DNA of 64,000 nucleotides from Symbiodinium natans (taxonomy: Eukaryota > Sar > Dinophyceae > Suessiales > Symbiodiniaceae). The notes beneath the pieces are model-generated. The model worked only from the letters and a program-made list of their open reading frames with translations, was not told where the DNA came from and did no database searches. A program made the translations under genes and the position numbers. The stretch lies in NCBI GenBank assembly GCA_905221605.1, contig CAJNDS010002212.1:251001-315000 (forward strand), given 5' to 3'. Shown piece after piece: positions 1-10,700 of the stretch; the first letter of the stretch is position 1; each line of letters starts with the position of its first letter.

Positions 1-470
1 GGGTTTTGTTCGGGTTTGTTTAGGGTTTCTAGGTTTGTTTTGGTTTTTAGGGTTTGTTAGGGCTTGTAGGGTTTCTAGGTATTTTTAAGGGTTTTGGGGG
101 TTTTTTAGGGCCTATAGGGGTTCTAGGGTTTGTTAGGGTTGTTTATAGGGCTTTTTAGGGTATGTAGAGTTTCTAGGGTTCTAGGGCTTAGAGGGTTTTT
201 ATGGGGCTTATTTGGGGTTTATAGGGTTTGTATGGTTTCAAGGGTTTGTAAGGGTTGAGGTTTCGGTTTGGGGGCGTAGGGCTTGGTTCTGGGATTTCGG
301 GTTTGGGATGTTCTGGAGCTTCGCAGCCAATTGGTGTAGGGGTAAGCTAGTTGCATGGCGAGTTCGGTCAGCATGCGGGCTCGAAGTCTTTTCAAGCCTC
401 AGAACCCTCCAACCAAACCAAGGAGCCTGAAACTCTGAATCTACAAAGGGCTGGCAGAACCCCAAGCCTA
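1..470 (+). repeat. Degenerate G-rich telomere-like tract
   Basis: This stretch is built of decayed TTTAGGG variants (GGGTTT, GGGCTT, TAGGGTTTCTAGGG) with G and T on the plus strand. At about 466 it meets clean CCCTAAA repeats, so the two tracts face each other. No exon was recognised. It could be old subtelomeric DNA or an expanded interstitial tract; similar tracts recur through the window, so it does not by itself mark a chromosome end. Confidence 0.7.
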
Positions 471-546
471 AACCCTAAACCCTAAACCCTAAACCCTAAA
501 CCCTAAACCCTAAACCCTAAACCCTAAACCCTAAACCCTAAACCCT
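466..546 (-). repeat. CCCTAAA interstitial telomeric tract
   Basis: About eleven nearly perfect CCCTAAA units, orientation opposite to the G-rich tract on its left. The following region to about 780 holds further decayed units and no recognisable gene. Confidence 0.9.
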
Positions 547-904
547 GCTGTGCAAAGCTAGGGTCCCTCTTTGGGAAGGTAAGCTCTCTCGCAGGGGCCC
601 GCGAGAGTTTGGGGGTGTAAAAAAAGGACCATGATAAGAAAACTTTCCGTGAACCCTTTTGAGCCCTAAACCACCAAAAGCCCTTACGAACCCAAAGCCC
701 TAAACCCTCAACAACCCTAAACGTAAATGAGCCCCGAACCCTAGACCCTAAAAAAAACCCTGAGCCCCAAACCCTAAGAGCAAACAATGGCCTTCAGTTG
801 CTTCTTCCCCGCTTGCTGGGCGCCTACCAGTCGGAAGGCAGACTATTGGGTTGTGTTGGCCAGCCGCGGAATGAAAATCTCTGACATTGGCGTTGTCTCT
901 GTAG

Positions 905-1090
905 TAACGCGGAAAGCACCCTCTCAGGGTAGTCACATGGTCCCTTAGTATGGGCCCTTGTAAAAGGAGACCCCTTATACACCCCTTGGATATCCTATAA
1001 AACCCAAGGGCACTTGCTTCAAAAGGAACCATGTAACTTCCAGGGACTAAAGGAGGGACGCTTAAGGGACCTTGGGGGCTAGCATACAAC
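905..1090. mobile_element. MITE-like element, family J-like
   Basis: The stretch combines AGGAGACCCCTTATACACCCC with GGGACTAAAGGAGGGACGCTTAAGGGACC, a pattern shared with 10140-10215, 11545-11690, 42050-42150 and 51288-51490. It looks like a short non-coding inverted-repeat element. Boundaries are approximate. Confidence 0.4.
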
Positions 1091-1159
1091 CCTAAACCCT
1101 GAACTGAACCCTAAAAGTAAACCCTAAACCCTAAACCCTCAACCCTAAACCCCACGAGC

Positions 1160-1195
1160 CTTTGGCTTCTCCCGGTAGAGCAGGAACTTCCACTC
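1160..1195 (-). CDS. Short exon, unidentified protein
   Basis: Read on the minus strand after a CCAG|G acceptor, the segment encodes EWKFLLYREKPK and stops at a GC donor (GCTCGT). Exon length, acceptor and donor match the style of the well-supported ABC gene further right. The protein is not recognised. It probably belongs with the exons at 2141, 4230 and 4360, forming the gene downstream of the stop at 4707. Confidence 0.4.
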
Positions 1196-1241
1196 CTGGC
1201 GATTTCCAGATCACCACCACACACCTCAGAGGGGCAGCCCT

Positions 1242-1376
1242 TACTTGGAGGTTCATGGTACTTATTCACCCAATACTTACTCTACTTCTAACCCAACTTT
1301 AAACCACATTAGGGCACTTAAGGGGCTGATAAGTACAGCTAGAAACGCTTAATAAGGCCTCTGAACGTCCAAGTAG
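1242..1376. mobile_element. MITE family A copy (right end decayed)
   Basis: It starts with ACTTGGAGGTTCATGGTACTT and ends in a decayed reverse complement (GAACGTCCAAGTAG). The internal GGGCACTTAAGGGGCT is shared with the copies at 5551, 8586, 35171, 38802 and 55095. Confidence 0.7.
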
Positions 1377-1756
1377 TTCCATCTGTGAAGTGTCGGGTAC
1401 CAACTAAGACCCCCCTGCACCTTTGCTAAACCCTAAACCCTAAACCCTCAACCCTAAACCCAATTGTTAACATCACACCAGAAAGCCGGGTGTTAATACC
1501 GGAAAGCATTTTGGCCGGGATTTTGGCCCAAAAGCTTGTTTCATGAACGACTTCCATTATGTTGGGTTGTTTAGAGCCTGATATCCCATATTTAAGGGGT
1601 GGAAAGAACCCTAAAAGGGTGTTAATACCAGACAGTCCTCCGGGAGAACTTCCCAAATATGGTTTTGAGAGAGAACTCCTCTTGCGAGCTCTTTTCAACC
1701 GAGGCAGAGGAGGCCCACAAACCTAAATAAACCCTAAACCCTAAACCCTAAACCCA
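1377..1756. other. Non-coding stretch with decayed repeats
   Basis: It holds short CCCTAAA runs at 1433-1460 and 1730-1755 and a doubled GGTGTTAATACC motif (near 1488 and 1618). No exon could be supported. Confidence 0.4.
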
Positions 1757-1852
1757 GAAGAGGCCCCCGGAGGAGGCCGCGAAGAGGCCGCAGAGGAGGC
1801 CCAGGAAAGGCCAGAACAGCCAGAGAAGAGGGCAGGCATCCAAGGTTTGTTA
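1757..1852 (-). CDS. Possible exon, hydrophobic on minus strand
   Basis: On the minus strand this GA/CT-biased segment reads as a hydrophobic stretch (CPLLWLFWPFLGLLCGLF) that could span a membrane. On the plus strand it reads as an acidic EEA-rich repeat. The biased composition makes both readings suspect. The minus strand is preferred only because all stronger exons lie there. Confidence 0.2.
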
Positions 1853-1864
1853 TAACCACCAGAT

Positions 1865-1990
1865 AGGGTTTAGGGTTTAGGGTTTAGGGTTTAGGGTTTA
1901 GGGTTTAGGGTTTAGGGTTTAGGGTTTAGGGTTTAGGGTTTAGGGTTTAGGGTGTAGGGTTTAGGGTTTAGGGTTTAGGGTTTAGGGTTC
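1865..1990 (+). repeat. TTTAGGG interstitial telomeric tract
   Basis: About eighteen nearly perfect TTTAGGG units with one TGTAGGG variant, followed at 2042-2057 by a poly-G run. Confidence 0.95.
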
Positions 1991-2140
1991 TGGCTTCCCC
2001 AAACTTTTGTTCTGACCCAGGGTCGGAACGAATCCTGGGGCAGGGGGGGGGGGGGGGTTATTAAAGCGACCTGAACATTCAATTAATTACCCTAAACCCT
2101 AAACAAACCCATGATTCGGATCAGCCCCTCTTAACTTGGC

Positions 2141-2173
2141 CAAAGGCTTGTCCAGCTTCCAGACGCCCATAGC
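2141..2173 (-). CDS. Short exon, unidentified protein
   Basis: The minus strand encodes AMGVWKLDKPL after a CAGAAG|G acceptor and before a GC donor (GCCAAG). The upstream sequence stays open (KVRQK), so the exon may be longer. No family was recognised. Confidence 0.35.
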
Positions 2174-2309
2174 CTTCTGCCGCACTTTGCAGGCATACCC
2201 TGGCTAGAAGGGGGTTTAGGGTTTAGGGAGTTTGATGATGATGAGGATGTGATACCTACAAGGGTATCATGAGCATTTGTTTTTTCATTGTGTGGGGTGT
2301 TGTAATGGC

Positions 2310-2500
2310 ATGGGTATCCTACGCGGGCCTACGCGTCAGCTCATGTTTAGTAGGCGCGCGGCCTACGCGTGGAGCATGTTGTTAACATGTGCCTACGCGG
2401 ACCTACGCGGCAAGCATAGACAACCTACGCGGACCTACGCGCCCATACTGCATAGACTTGCCTACGCGGACCCTACGCAAACCTACGCCCTGCAGGCAAA
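2310..2500. repeat. CCTACGCG-rich short repeat cluster
   Basis: More than a dozen copies of CCTACGCG or close variants (CCTACGCGGA, CCTACGCGTG) are spaced irregularly over about 190 bases, giving a CpG-dense patch. It is not a fixed-period array and nothing coding was recognised in it. Confidence 0.7.
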
Positions 2501-2826
2501 ATGCTACGTGGCCGACTTTCAATAATCGCGTCTCTACGTAGCCTTGCTCCTAGAAAAAGCACGCTGCTCATGTTGTTTTCAGAAAGGATTCCAGAAAAAA
2601 AACCAAGGTACCTGTCATAGAATGGGAGCCCTTCTTGTTGAAGGCGTTGTGTTCGATTCATTGTGAAGGATTCAAGGGGGGCATCTTTTTGTGTCAAGAA
2701 GGGATCTCAGTATGAAGGTGCCTGCAACCCAAAGAATGCCAGGGCCACCGAGGGCTTCACCGACAGCCACGTGCCTGGACGGGGGGGGAGCCTATGCTTG
2801 GAAGCCCTTTGTTTGACTTAGTAAGT

Positions 2827-2930
2827 CTGTAGGGTTTAGGGTTTAGGGTTTAGGGTTTAGAGTTTAGGGTTGAGGGTTGAGGGTTGAGGGTTGAGGGTTC
2901 AGGGTTTAGGGTTTAGGGTTTCGGGTAGCC
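2827..2930 (+). repeat. TTTAGGG tract with TTGAGGG variants
   Basis: A mixed run of TTTAGGG and TTGAGGG units. The region from here to 4200 is mostly decayed telomeric sequence and unique sequence in which no further exon could be supported with confidence. Confidence 0.85.
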
Positions 2931-4016
2931 TCTAGAAACCTCATTGTAATCTCCATTGCTGCCATAGCACACCTTACTAACCCTACTTACTGTACTAAGT
3001 CCGAAAAGTGCTTCCAAGTAGACCCAAAACCCTAGATCGATATAACAAGATTAATCCTACAAGGGTTTAGTAGGGTTTAGGATTTGGGGTAGCTACCGCA
3101 CCCAAAACACTATGTATCTAAACCCTACAAACCCTAGTTACAAACCCCATGAACCCTATAAGCCCTGTAAACCCAATCGACCCTATAAACCCCAAACCCT
3201 AGAAGCAGCCCTAAACCCTATACCCTAAACCCTAGACACTAAACCCAATCCCCAAACCATTTAAGCAGAAATGCACCGGTCTGCGCAGCGCTCACTTTTG
3301 CTATCTCCACGTGCCCATGCCGATCTCAGCTAGGTTGGCCACCTTAGTGCATGATGTGACAACATCGAATCACGGGATGCTCTTCAGAGTTTGGGGGCTG
3401 GGAATCATATTCTAGATCCCTATGAAGTTCAAGGCATATTGCTTAATCGAAGGGTATTATAAGAAGGATTTGTCAAGTTGACACATCTTTCCGCTGAGCG
3501 CCCTGCGACCAAGACCTGCGAGGCTGCAGCGGACTCGCCCGGCCTCCGAGACAGGGCCACTGGCCTGTATAGGGTTTTGGGGCCTCTTTGAGGTGCTGTA
3601 GGGCTTAGGGCTTATAGGGCTTAGGGTTCAGGGTTCAGGGGCTGCGCCTCGCAAGCTCAGCAGCGACCTGCCATGCTGCGCAAAACTTGGGAGGCTACTC
3701 ATCTGGATTTCAGGCATAAAGAACATTGATGTGAAATGATGTGAAGCTGCATACCAGTCTGGGACGGTATGAAGCACGCCAGGCGCCACCCGCTGCAACC
3801 TCAGCGCATGACAGGATGGCGGCTGCTGTGCAACCCGACACAGGGGCCACCGGGCCCCCACCGGTCCCCACCCACATTTACTTTGAGACTAGTCGGAACT
3901 TACAACAAGGCTCACGGGGTACCTTAGGAGCAAAACCTAAAACGGGTTTGTGGTTCACATGCCCCAAAAGGGGTTTTGGTGTATGTAGGGTATATGAATG
4001 ATCCCGATTGTAGGCT

Positions 4017-4200
4017 TCATTTGGTCCCCGTAACCCCTAAACCCCTAACCCCTAAACCTCTAAACCCTCAACCCGTAAACCCTCAACCCTAAAACCCCAA
4101 ACCCTTGAACCCTATACCCCTAACCCTAGCCTTACACCCTACACCCCTGAACCCTAGCCTTAAACCCTAAACCCTAAAACCCCTAAACACTTAACTGCTG
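4017..4200 (-). repeat. CCCCTAAA-variant telomeric tract
   Basis: Imperfect CCCTAAA/CCCCTAAA/CCCTTGAA units on the plus strand, more decayed than most tracts in this window. Confidence 0.8.
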
Positions 4201-4229
4201 AACGCTGACAATCTAAGCTGAGACTGGGC

Positions 4230-4277
4230 CAGCCACGTCGTCACCACAACCTCGGCGTCGTCTCCCTTCAAGTTGGC
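4230..4277 (-). CDS. Short exon, unidentified protein
   Basis: The minus strand encodes sixteen residues, ANLKGDDAEVVVTTWL, after a GCAAG|G acceptor and before a GC donor (GCCCAG). Composition is clearly protein-like. It lies below the terminal exon at 4707, so it belongs to the next gene in the minus-strand array. Confidence 0.45.
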
Positions 4278-4359
4278 CTTGCAATCTGGGGTTTAGGGCT
4301 TAGGGCCTCAGTCTTTAGGGTTTAGGGTAAACACCCAGGGGTTCGAAAATAGAGGACGC

Positions 4360-4392
4360 CGAAACGGCTATCGTGCCGGTCATGAGGAAGGC
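4360..4392 (-). CDS. Short exon, unidentified protein
   Basis: After a GCAAG|G acceptor the minus strand encodes AFLMTGTIAVS and meets a GC donor (GCGTCC). It is probably the exon just upstream of 4230-4277. No family was recognised. Confidence 0.4.
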
Positions 4393-4706
4393 CTTGCGGG
4401 GCTTTCTGGGAGGGCTTTCGGGCTTAACATGTCAGACTTGGGGGGGGCCTCATAGTTTTGGGCTTTCTTCCGTACTTCTTCCGCCATCAGAACTGGAGGA
4501 GTGGCATGTGGCCTGGTGGGGTTTAGGGTTTATAGGGCTGTTGGGGGCATGTCGGGGACAAGGACAGACAAAACTCCAAATCCCAAACCATAAAACGCCA
4601 GCATCCTGAACCCCAAGTGAAAAAGAAAAAACATAAACCCCAAAAAAACTCTACCTCGCTGTACTTCTCGTGGAACTAGATCCAACGCCCAACACCCCTA
4701 TGAACC

Positions 4707-7700
4707 TTAAAACTCCACCGCCACTTGGGCGGGCACCCGGCCCAGAGCTGTCAGCAGATCGGCCTGGGTTTGGTACACAGGATCCCCAAAGGCTAAGGGC
4801 TGAGGGTTTTTGTCGGGATTACAGGGCTTAACAGGGTTTTCAGGGTTTGGGGTGGGGTTTTCTTGGGGCGCACAGGGGAGTTCAGGGTTTGTAGGCACCA
4901 GCATCCACAGACCCCCCCCCCCTCCCCCGTGAGTTGTGGGTTTAGTGTTCCTGGTTAGGCGTTCTGGTGGGTTTAGGGTTCGGGGTTCAAGGTGGTTTAG
5001 TGTGGTTCTTGCTGGGTTTAGGCGGTGGCTGCCGGGGGGGGGGGGGGGGGGCAGAACGCGCAACGTAAAGCGGACGTGGGTGGCAGGTGGGGGGCAGGGG
5101 GGAGGGGGGGGGGGGCAAAACAGAACCCCAGAACAAGATGCCGAAGGGAATGGTTCAGGGACCATTGTAGGTTTCTGATGGCATACTCAAGCACACTTTG
5201 GCCTTTGCCGATGAGGGCTTTGGGGTGTGTTGATTCGGTGTAGGGGGCTTTTAGGGTGTAGGTTCTAGGACTCAGCCAAAGGTGATTGCACGTTGCACAA
5301 CATGCTATCAACATGCCATCGAATTTTGAGGCTAAGCACCCTGACAGTAGCACGTTAGGGTGGGCCCATGTTGCTTCGCGAGCAAAAGTACCCCAAAAAA
5401 CAACAGACATGCAACATCAAGACCGGATGGGATCTAGAAAAGTTTTGTCCGATGCTCATAGGGTATTTATATACACGTTAAACTCTACTAGAACCCTTTA
5501 CTTGACTTCAGGAACATTCCCAAACCAAGAATGCTTGGGTCCTCAATGGATACTTGGAGGTTCATGGTACTTATGAACTACTTGTAACTGTACTTATAAT
5601 GCACTTATAAACCTCTTAAGTACCCTAATATGGTTCTAAGTGGGTTAAAAGTACAGCTCTTATTGGGTAAGTACCATGAACCTCCGAGTAGGGCTTTCCC
5701 CAACTGCCCTGCTGGGGTCCTCGTGAAGAAACGCCGGCACGCGGCCCACGGCGCTGCCTCAGATTTCGAGGCCATCGATGCTTAGTAGCTGAGGGTTTAG
5801 GGTTTAAGGCTTAGGGCTTAGGGTTTAGGGTTTAGGGTTTAGGGTTTAGGGTTTAGCATACAGTCATACAAGAATACAATAAGACGATAATGCAGGAATC
5901 GAATAGTATACTCGCACAACAAACCAATGATAAAACAATATAATGATAACACACTATTCTAAAGAAAATAGAAAACCCAAAAGTCGAATACTTATTCTCA
6001 GAAGACGCAAAATGACATATAAATGTATCTATATATTGACAAATTGATATAGTAATATAGTAATACAACAAAAGAGAGAAATATCAAAATCGAAGTCAAG
6101 ACAACCTAAGAATATACTAGTAGAAAGCTATGAAATACATAACATGTTATTGATATAAGAGAACAATCAACAATGCAATAAAAAGAACAATAGTAAGTGT
6201 ATGGATATAACAATTGAAAAAACAAGAACGTGACGATCGACTAACATACTACTCTAGTAATACTACAACAAAATATTAGCAGTAATGCTAGTACTCGATA
6301 TATAATGCAATCATATAAGAATACCGTACTCGAATCCCGAAATATTGGAGTAATCTAATCAGATATTGAGAATAAAGCTAAACCGAACTGCCAAACATGT
6401 TCAGGTCGGGAGGCGCCTTGGCCAAAAACAACCTTCGGAGCCAGGCAACATTCCTTGAATCAGAAATTGGGACGCTAAGCCCCCAACCCCTAATGCAACA
6501 TGAGGTCTACTCCTTTTTCTGGTGGGGGGGGGGGGGGGGGGTGGTCCCTCTCTGCCTCAACCCAAAACCCAAAACCCAAAACCCAAAACCCAAAACCTAA
6601 AACCCAAACCCCTAAACCCCTAAACCCTTGGGTGAAGCATGAGAGCGATTGGCTCGCACCTGCGGTCACATCGGCGTCGAAGCGCTCCACCTGCTGTGGG
6701 CCCTAGACCTATAGGGGTTAGGGATTTTGGGGTTTGGGGGTTTAGGGGTTCTTAGATTAGGGTCCGAGGTTGAGGGTTTAGGGTTCCTTAGATTAGGATT
6801 TGGGGTTGGGGGGGGGTTTAGGGTTGAGGGCTTTGGCTCCGTGTTATGGGGATCCCGTAGAGTGGGACCATCATCTTCACAGCGCCCCTCAACCGTCGAC
6901 CCTGCCAAGGAAAGCCCTGATTAAAGCCAAAGCTCGACCCAGGGTGGCCCCTTGAAACCCTCTAAAAGAGGGTTTATTAGGGTTTAGGAGTTGAGGGTTA
7001 GGGTTTGGGTTTTAGGGTTTAGGGTTTGGGGTTTCGAGTCTACGGGGTAAAGAAGATCTTCTTAAACCCGGCGAAGGGAACTAACATGAACAAACGCAAG
7101 TCTCTCCAGCCCTAAACCCTAAACCCTAAACCCTAAACCCTAAACCCTAAACCATGCCCTCGCTCGGTCGCACGTGCAGAAGGCCTCCAGGGAAGGGCAC
7201 AGGAAGAGCGGCACCTGCCCTGGCCTCAGTCAGGGCTCTCAAGGGCTCAAAAAGGCTTTAAGGAACCTACCCTAAACCCTAAACCCTAAACCCTAAACAC
7301 TAAACCCTAAACCCTAAACACTAAACCCTAAACCCTAAACCCTAAACCCTAAACTCTAAACCCTGGACAAGCGTCGGGTTCCCTGACTTCGAGCGTCGAC
7401 GCGCCTGACAAGGCCCACACGGACCCAAGCTTTCCACTCGCAATCGCTTCGCGGCGGTCCTGGCGTCTGGAAGGTCCCACGATGCCCCCCACCCCCCCCC
7501 CCTCGCCAAAAATGACAGCCCTGCTGAACTGAAGGGTTTAGGATTTATGGGGTTTTGCGTTTATAGGGTTTAGGATTCACGGATAAGGGTTTTGGGGTTT
7601 AGAAGCTTAGGAGTTAAAACCTTAAACCCTATAAACCCTAAACCCTAAACCTTAAACCTTAAACCCCCAACTGTCAGCCCCCCCAAGCCCACCCCCGCTC

Positions 7701-10700
7701 AAGCTCACCTCAGATCCGATGTCGCGGCTGCCAGCTGGAACCGGCCGCCCAGCCTGAAGCTCCAGTCTCTGTTCCTATCTTCGGGTTTAGGGTTCAGGGT
7801 TTAGGGGTTAGGGTTCAGGGTTTAGGGGTCAAAGACAACCGAAGCTGATTGGCATGATCGAACCTTCCTTCCACTGCCAAATGGCTACTCTTTTTGCAGG
7901 TGCTGTTAACGGAAGAAGGAAAAATCAAGCTCATTTGAAGCCCTGTGATGTTAAACCCGTTAACCCCAGAACCCCCACATTCGGCCGCCAAAACCCCATA
8001 AACCCTAAACCCTAAACCCTATACCCCAAGCTCGGCCGCGGGTGAGCCAGGGCCCGTTGCTCCTCTGGCTTTCCAAAGAGAACAATGGGCAGGAAGACCT
8101 GGGCTCACGAGCTCCTCAGGAGTCAAAGGAATGCCAGATCTAATCATCATAAAACCCAAGGGCTTCAGGGTTCTGGGGTCATATACCCTTATACTACTAT
8201 AATCCCTATTAGGGGTTTTGGGGTTTAGGGTTTAGAGGGTCGTAGACCCGAACCAAAAACCCTTTTGGGGTTTCATGTGGGGGTTTCCCGAACATAGGGG
8301 TACCCTTTTTGGGGGATCCCGTTTAAGGGGGATTCTATTCTACTTGGGGCAAAAAAGGGGGCACGGCTATGTTGGGCAATGCCCATGTGGTCCCCAGGTT
8401 TAGGGTTTAGGTTTAGGGTTTAGGGTTTAGGGTTTAGGATGTTGCAGAGAGCTGGATGCGACACTCTCGTGGCTGAGGCTCCCACGTCGGACAGGGCCTC
8501 TGCACGAAACCCTAACCCTAAACCCTAAACCCTAAACCCTAAACCCTAAACCGGTCCCTTTAGAACCTCGGGTTTCCAGGGTCCCTACTTGGAGGTTCAT
8601 GGTACTTGTAGCCGAATTCTACCTGCACTTGTATAACCCACATGTAAGCCCCTTAAGTGCCCCAAAATGGCGATAGTTGGGATATAATGTAGAAGTAGTA
8701 CACTTATAACTGAGTTAATAAGTACCATGAACCTCCAGAACCCTAAACCCTAAACCCTAGCCCTAAACCCTAAAACCACTCCCTGAACCCTTTCAGGGTT
8801 GCCAGCTGCAAGTAGCGCAAGCATACTCCATGTTGGCGCGCCCCCTTTTGATGCCTCGCCTCAAAGTCGGCAGCTCTCGGAACTGTGGTCCGTTTTTTTG
8901 GGGTTTAGGGTTTAGGGTTTAGGGTTTAGGGTTTAGGGTTTAGGGTTTTGCACAAGAAAGGGACCACAAAATAGAGAGGCCCCTCAACGTGGCCAAGCCT
9001 AAAGCCCGCGACGCAAATAAGCCCTTATATTCTAGCATTTATGCTGTTACATTTTTCTCTACGTTGCTGATGTACTATGGTATGCCATGGTATATCATGG
9101 TAAAAAAACTGTACTTAGGATGGTAGACTATGATCCATTCTTCAACCCAGTTGACTTAGTAAGTCCACTTCGTATCCTCCAGAAACCCTAGTGCAATCCC
9201 CATAACCCGCCTTACCAACCCAACTTACCAAGCCAAAAGGGCCACAAGTCAGCCCTAAACCCTAAACCCTAAACCCTAAACTCTAAACCCTAAACTCCAA
9301 ACCCTAGACCCTAAACCCTAACTAAGCCAAAAGGGCTTCCAACTAAAGACCTGAAAGTCGGCTCTCTATGCTCGACTACGGCCCGACTTGCCTTTTAGGG
9401 TTTGGGGTTTAGGGTTTAACCAGGGTTTAGAGTTTAGGGCTTGGGGTCTAGGGTTTAATCAGGGTTTAGGGGCTGGGGTTTAGGGACGTCCCGCAGGTCC
9501 TGAACTGCAGGAAGATCTTGCGCGACTCCTGCAGTGTGTGCAGCGTATGTGCCGACATGTCTCTCTAGAAACCTCATGGCCACCATGACTCCCACTCAGA
9601 CTGCCCTCTGCTCCCTACCAAACCGAAACCCTTTGCCCTTTACCTTTTAAACCTCGAAACCCATTAGCTCCATGCAGGCACAGACGTCAACATCCAGTTC
9701 AAGTCAAGATGCTTTTGATAAAGAGACATACCCTATAGGATCCCAATCCTTACAGCCCCAAACCCGACCTACGATACACCCGCCCTCCACCTAAACCCTA
9801 AACCCTGAACCCTGAACCCTAAACCCTAAACCCTAAACCCTAAACCCTAAACCCCAAACCCTAAACCTTCAGGGGTCTTGGGCCCCCTTCCGTGAAGTGA
9901 CCCAGGCCTGCAGCCGCTGCTGCGGCTGCTCCAGGCGGAGAACGAGGCCGAACTGCGCCAGGTAGGCCAGCTCGTCAAACTCGTTGCCCTTGCTCTTAGG
10001 GTTTAGGGTTTAGGGTTTAGGGTTTAGGGTTTAGGGTTTAGGGTTTAGGGTTTAGGGTTCAGGGTTCAGGGTTCAGGGTTTAGGTTTGGGGTTTGGGGTT
10101 TGGGGTTTAGGCTTTGGGTTTAAGGGGTCTGAGGTAGTTTAGCGGGTATAAGGAGGGGACCCCTAGAAGGGACCCTTACCTTGATTCCCTGGGATGATTC
10201 CCTTATATACCCCCAGCCGAAGGTCATTTCCCCCAGCGGCCAAACTCAACTTTACCACAATCCGGTTCGACATGTGTCTAACCTAAGTTTTGTGCTTCAT
10301 TTGGCCAGAAGCAACTTTACCCCAATCCGGCTTGACATGTATCTTGGAGCTCTCCAGCCAAAGGTCTTTGTCCCTTCGGGCACAAGCAACTTTACCCCAG
10401 TCCGGATATTTGTCTGACACAATTTTTCGTCGCCCGTTCTGCCAAAAAATGTTACCCCAATCCGGTTTGACATTTGTCTCTTGGGGATGCCCAACCAAAG
10501 GTCCTTTTAAAAGACTTTTACCCCAATCCGGTTTGACATGTGTCAAACCAAGTTCTGCTCCTCCGCTGTGCCAAAAAACAATGCTACCCCAATCCGGCTT
10601 GACATGTGTCTTGGGGATGCCCAACCAAAGGTCTTTTTTACCCCAATCCGCTTTGACATGTGACCCAAGTTCTGTTCCCCCGCTGTGCCAAAATCAATGT

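Noticed and set aside
1-470. True chromosome end at the left edge
   Set aside because: Units are degenerate, orientation flips at 466, and equal or better tracts lie throughout the window.
4707-5410. Pro-rich ORFs around the poly-G runs at 5035-5116
   Set aside because: Only the last 57 bases (4707-4763) look like a real exon; the rest is homopolymer and telomeric sequence.
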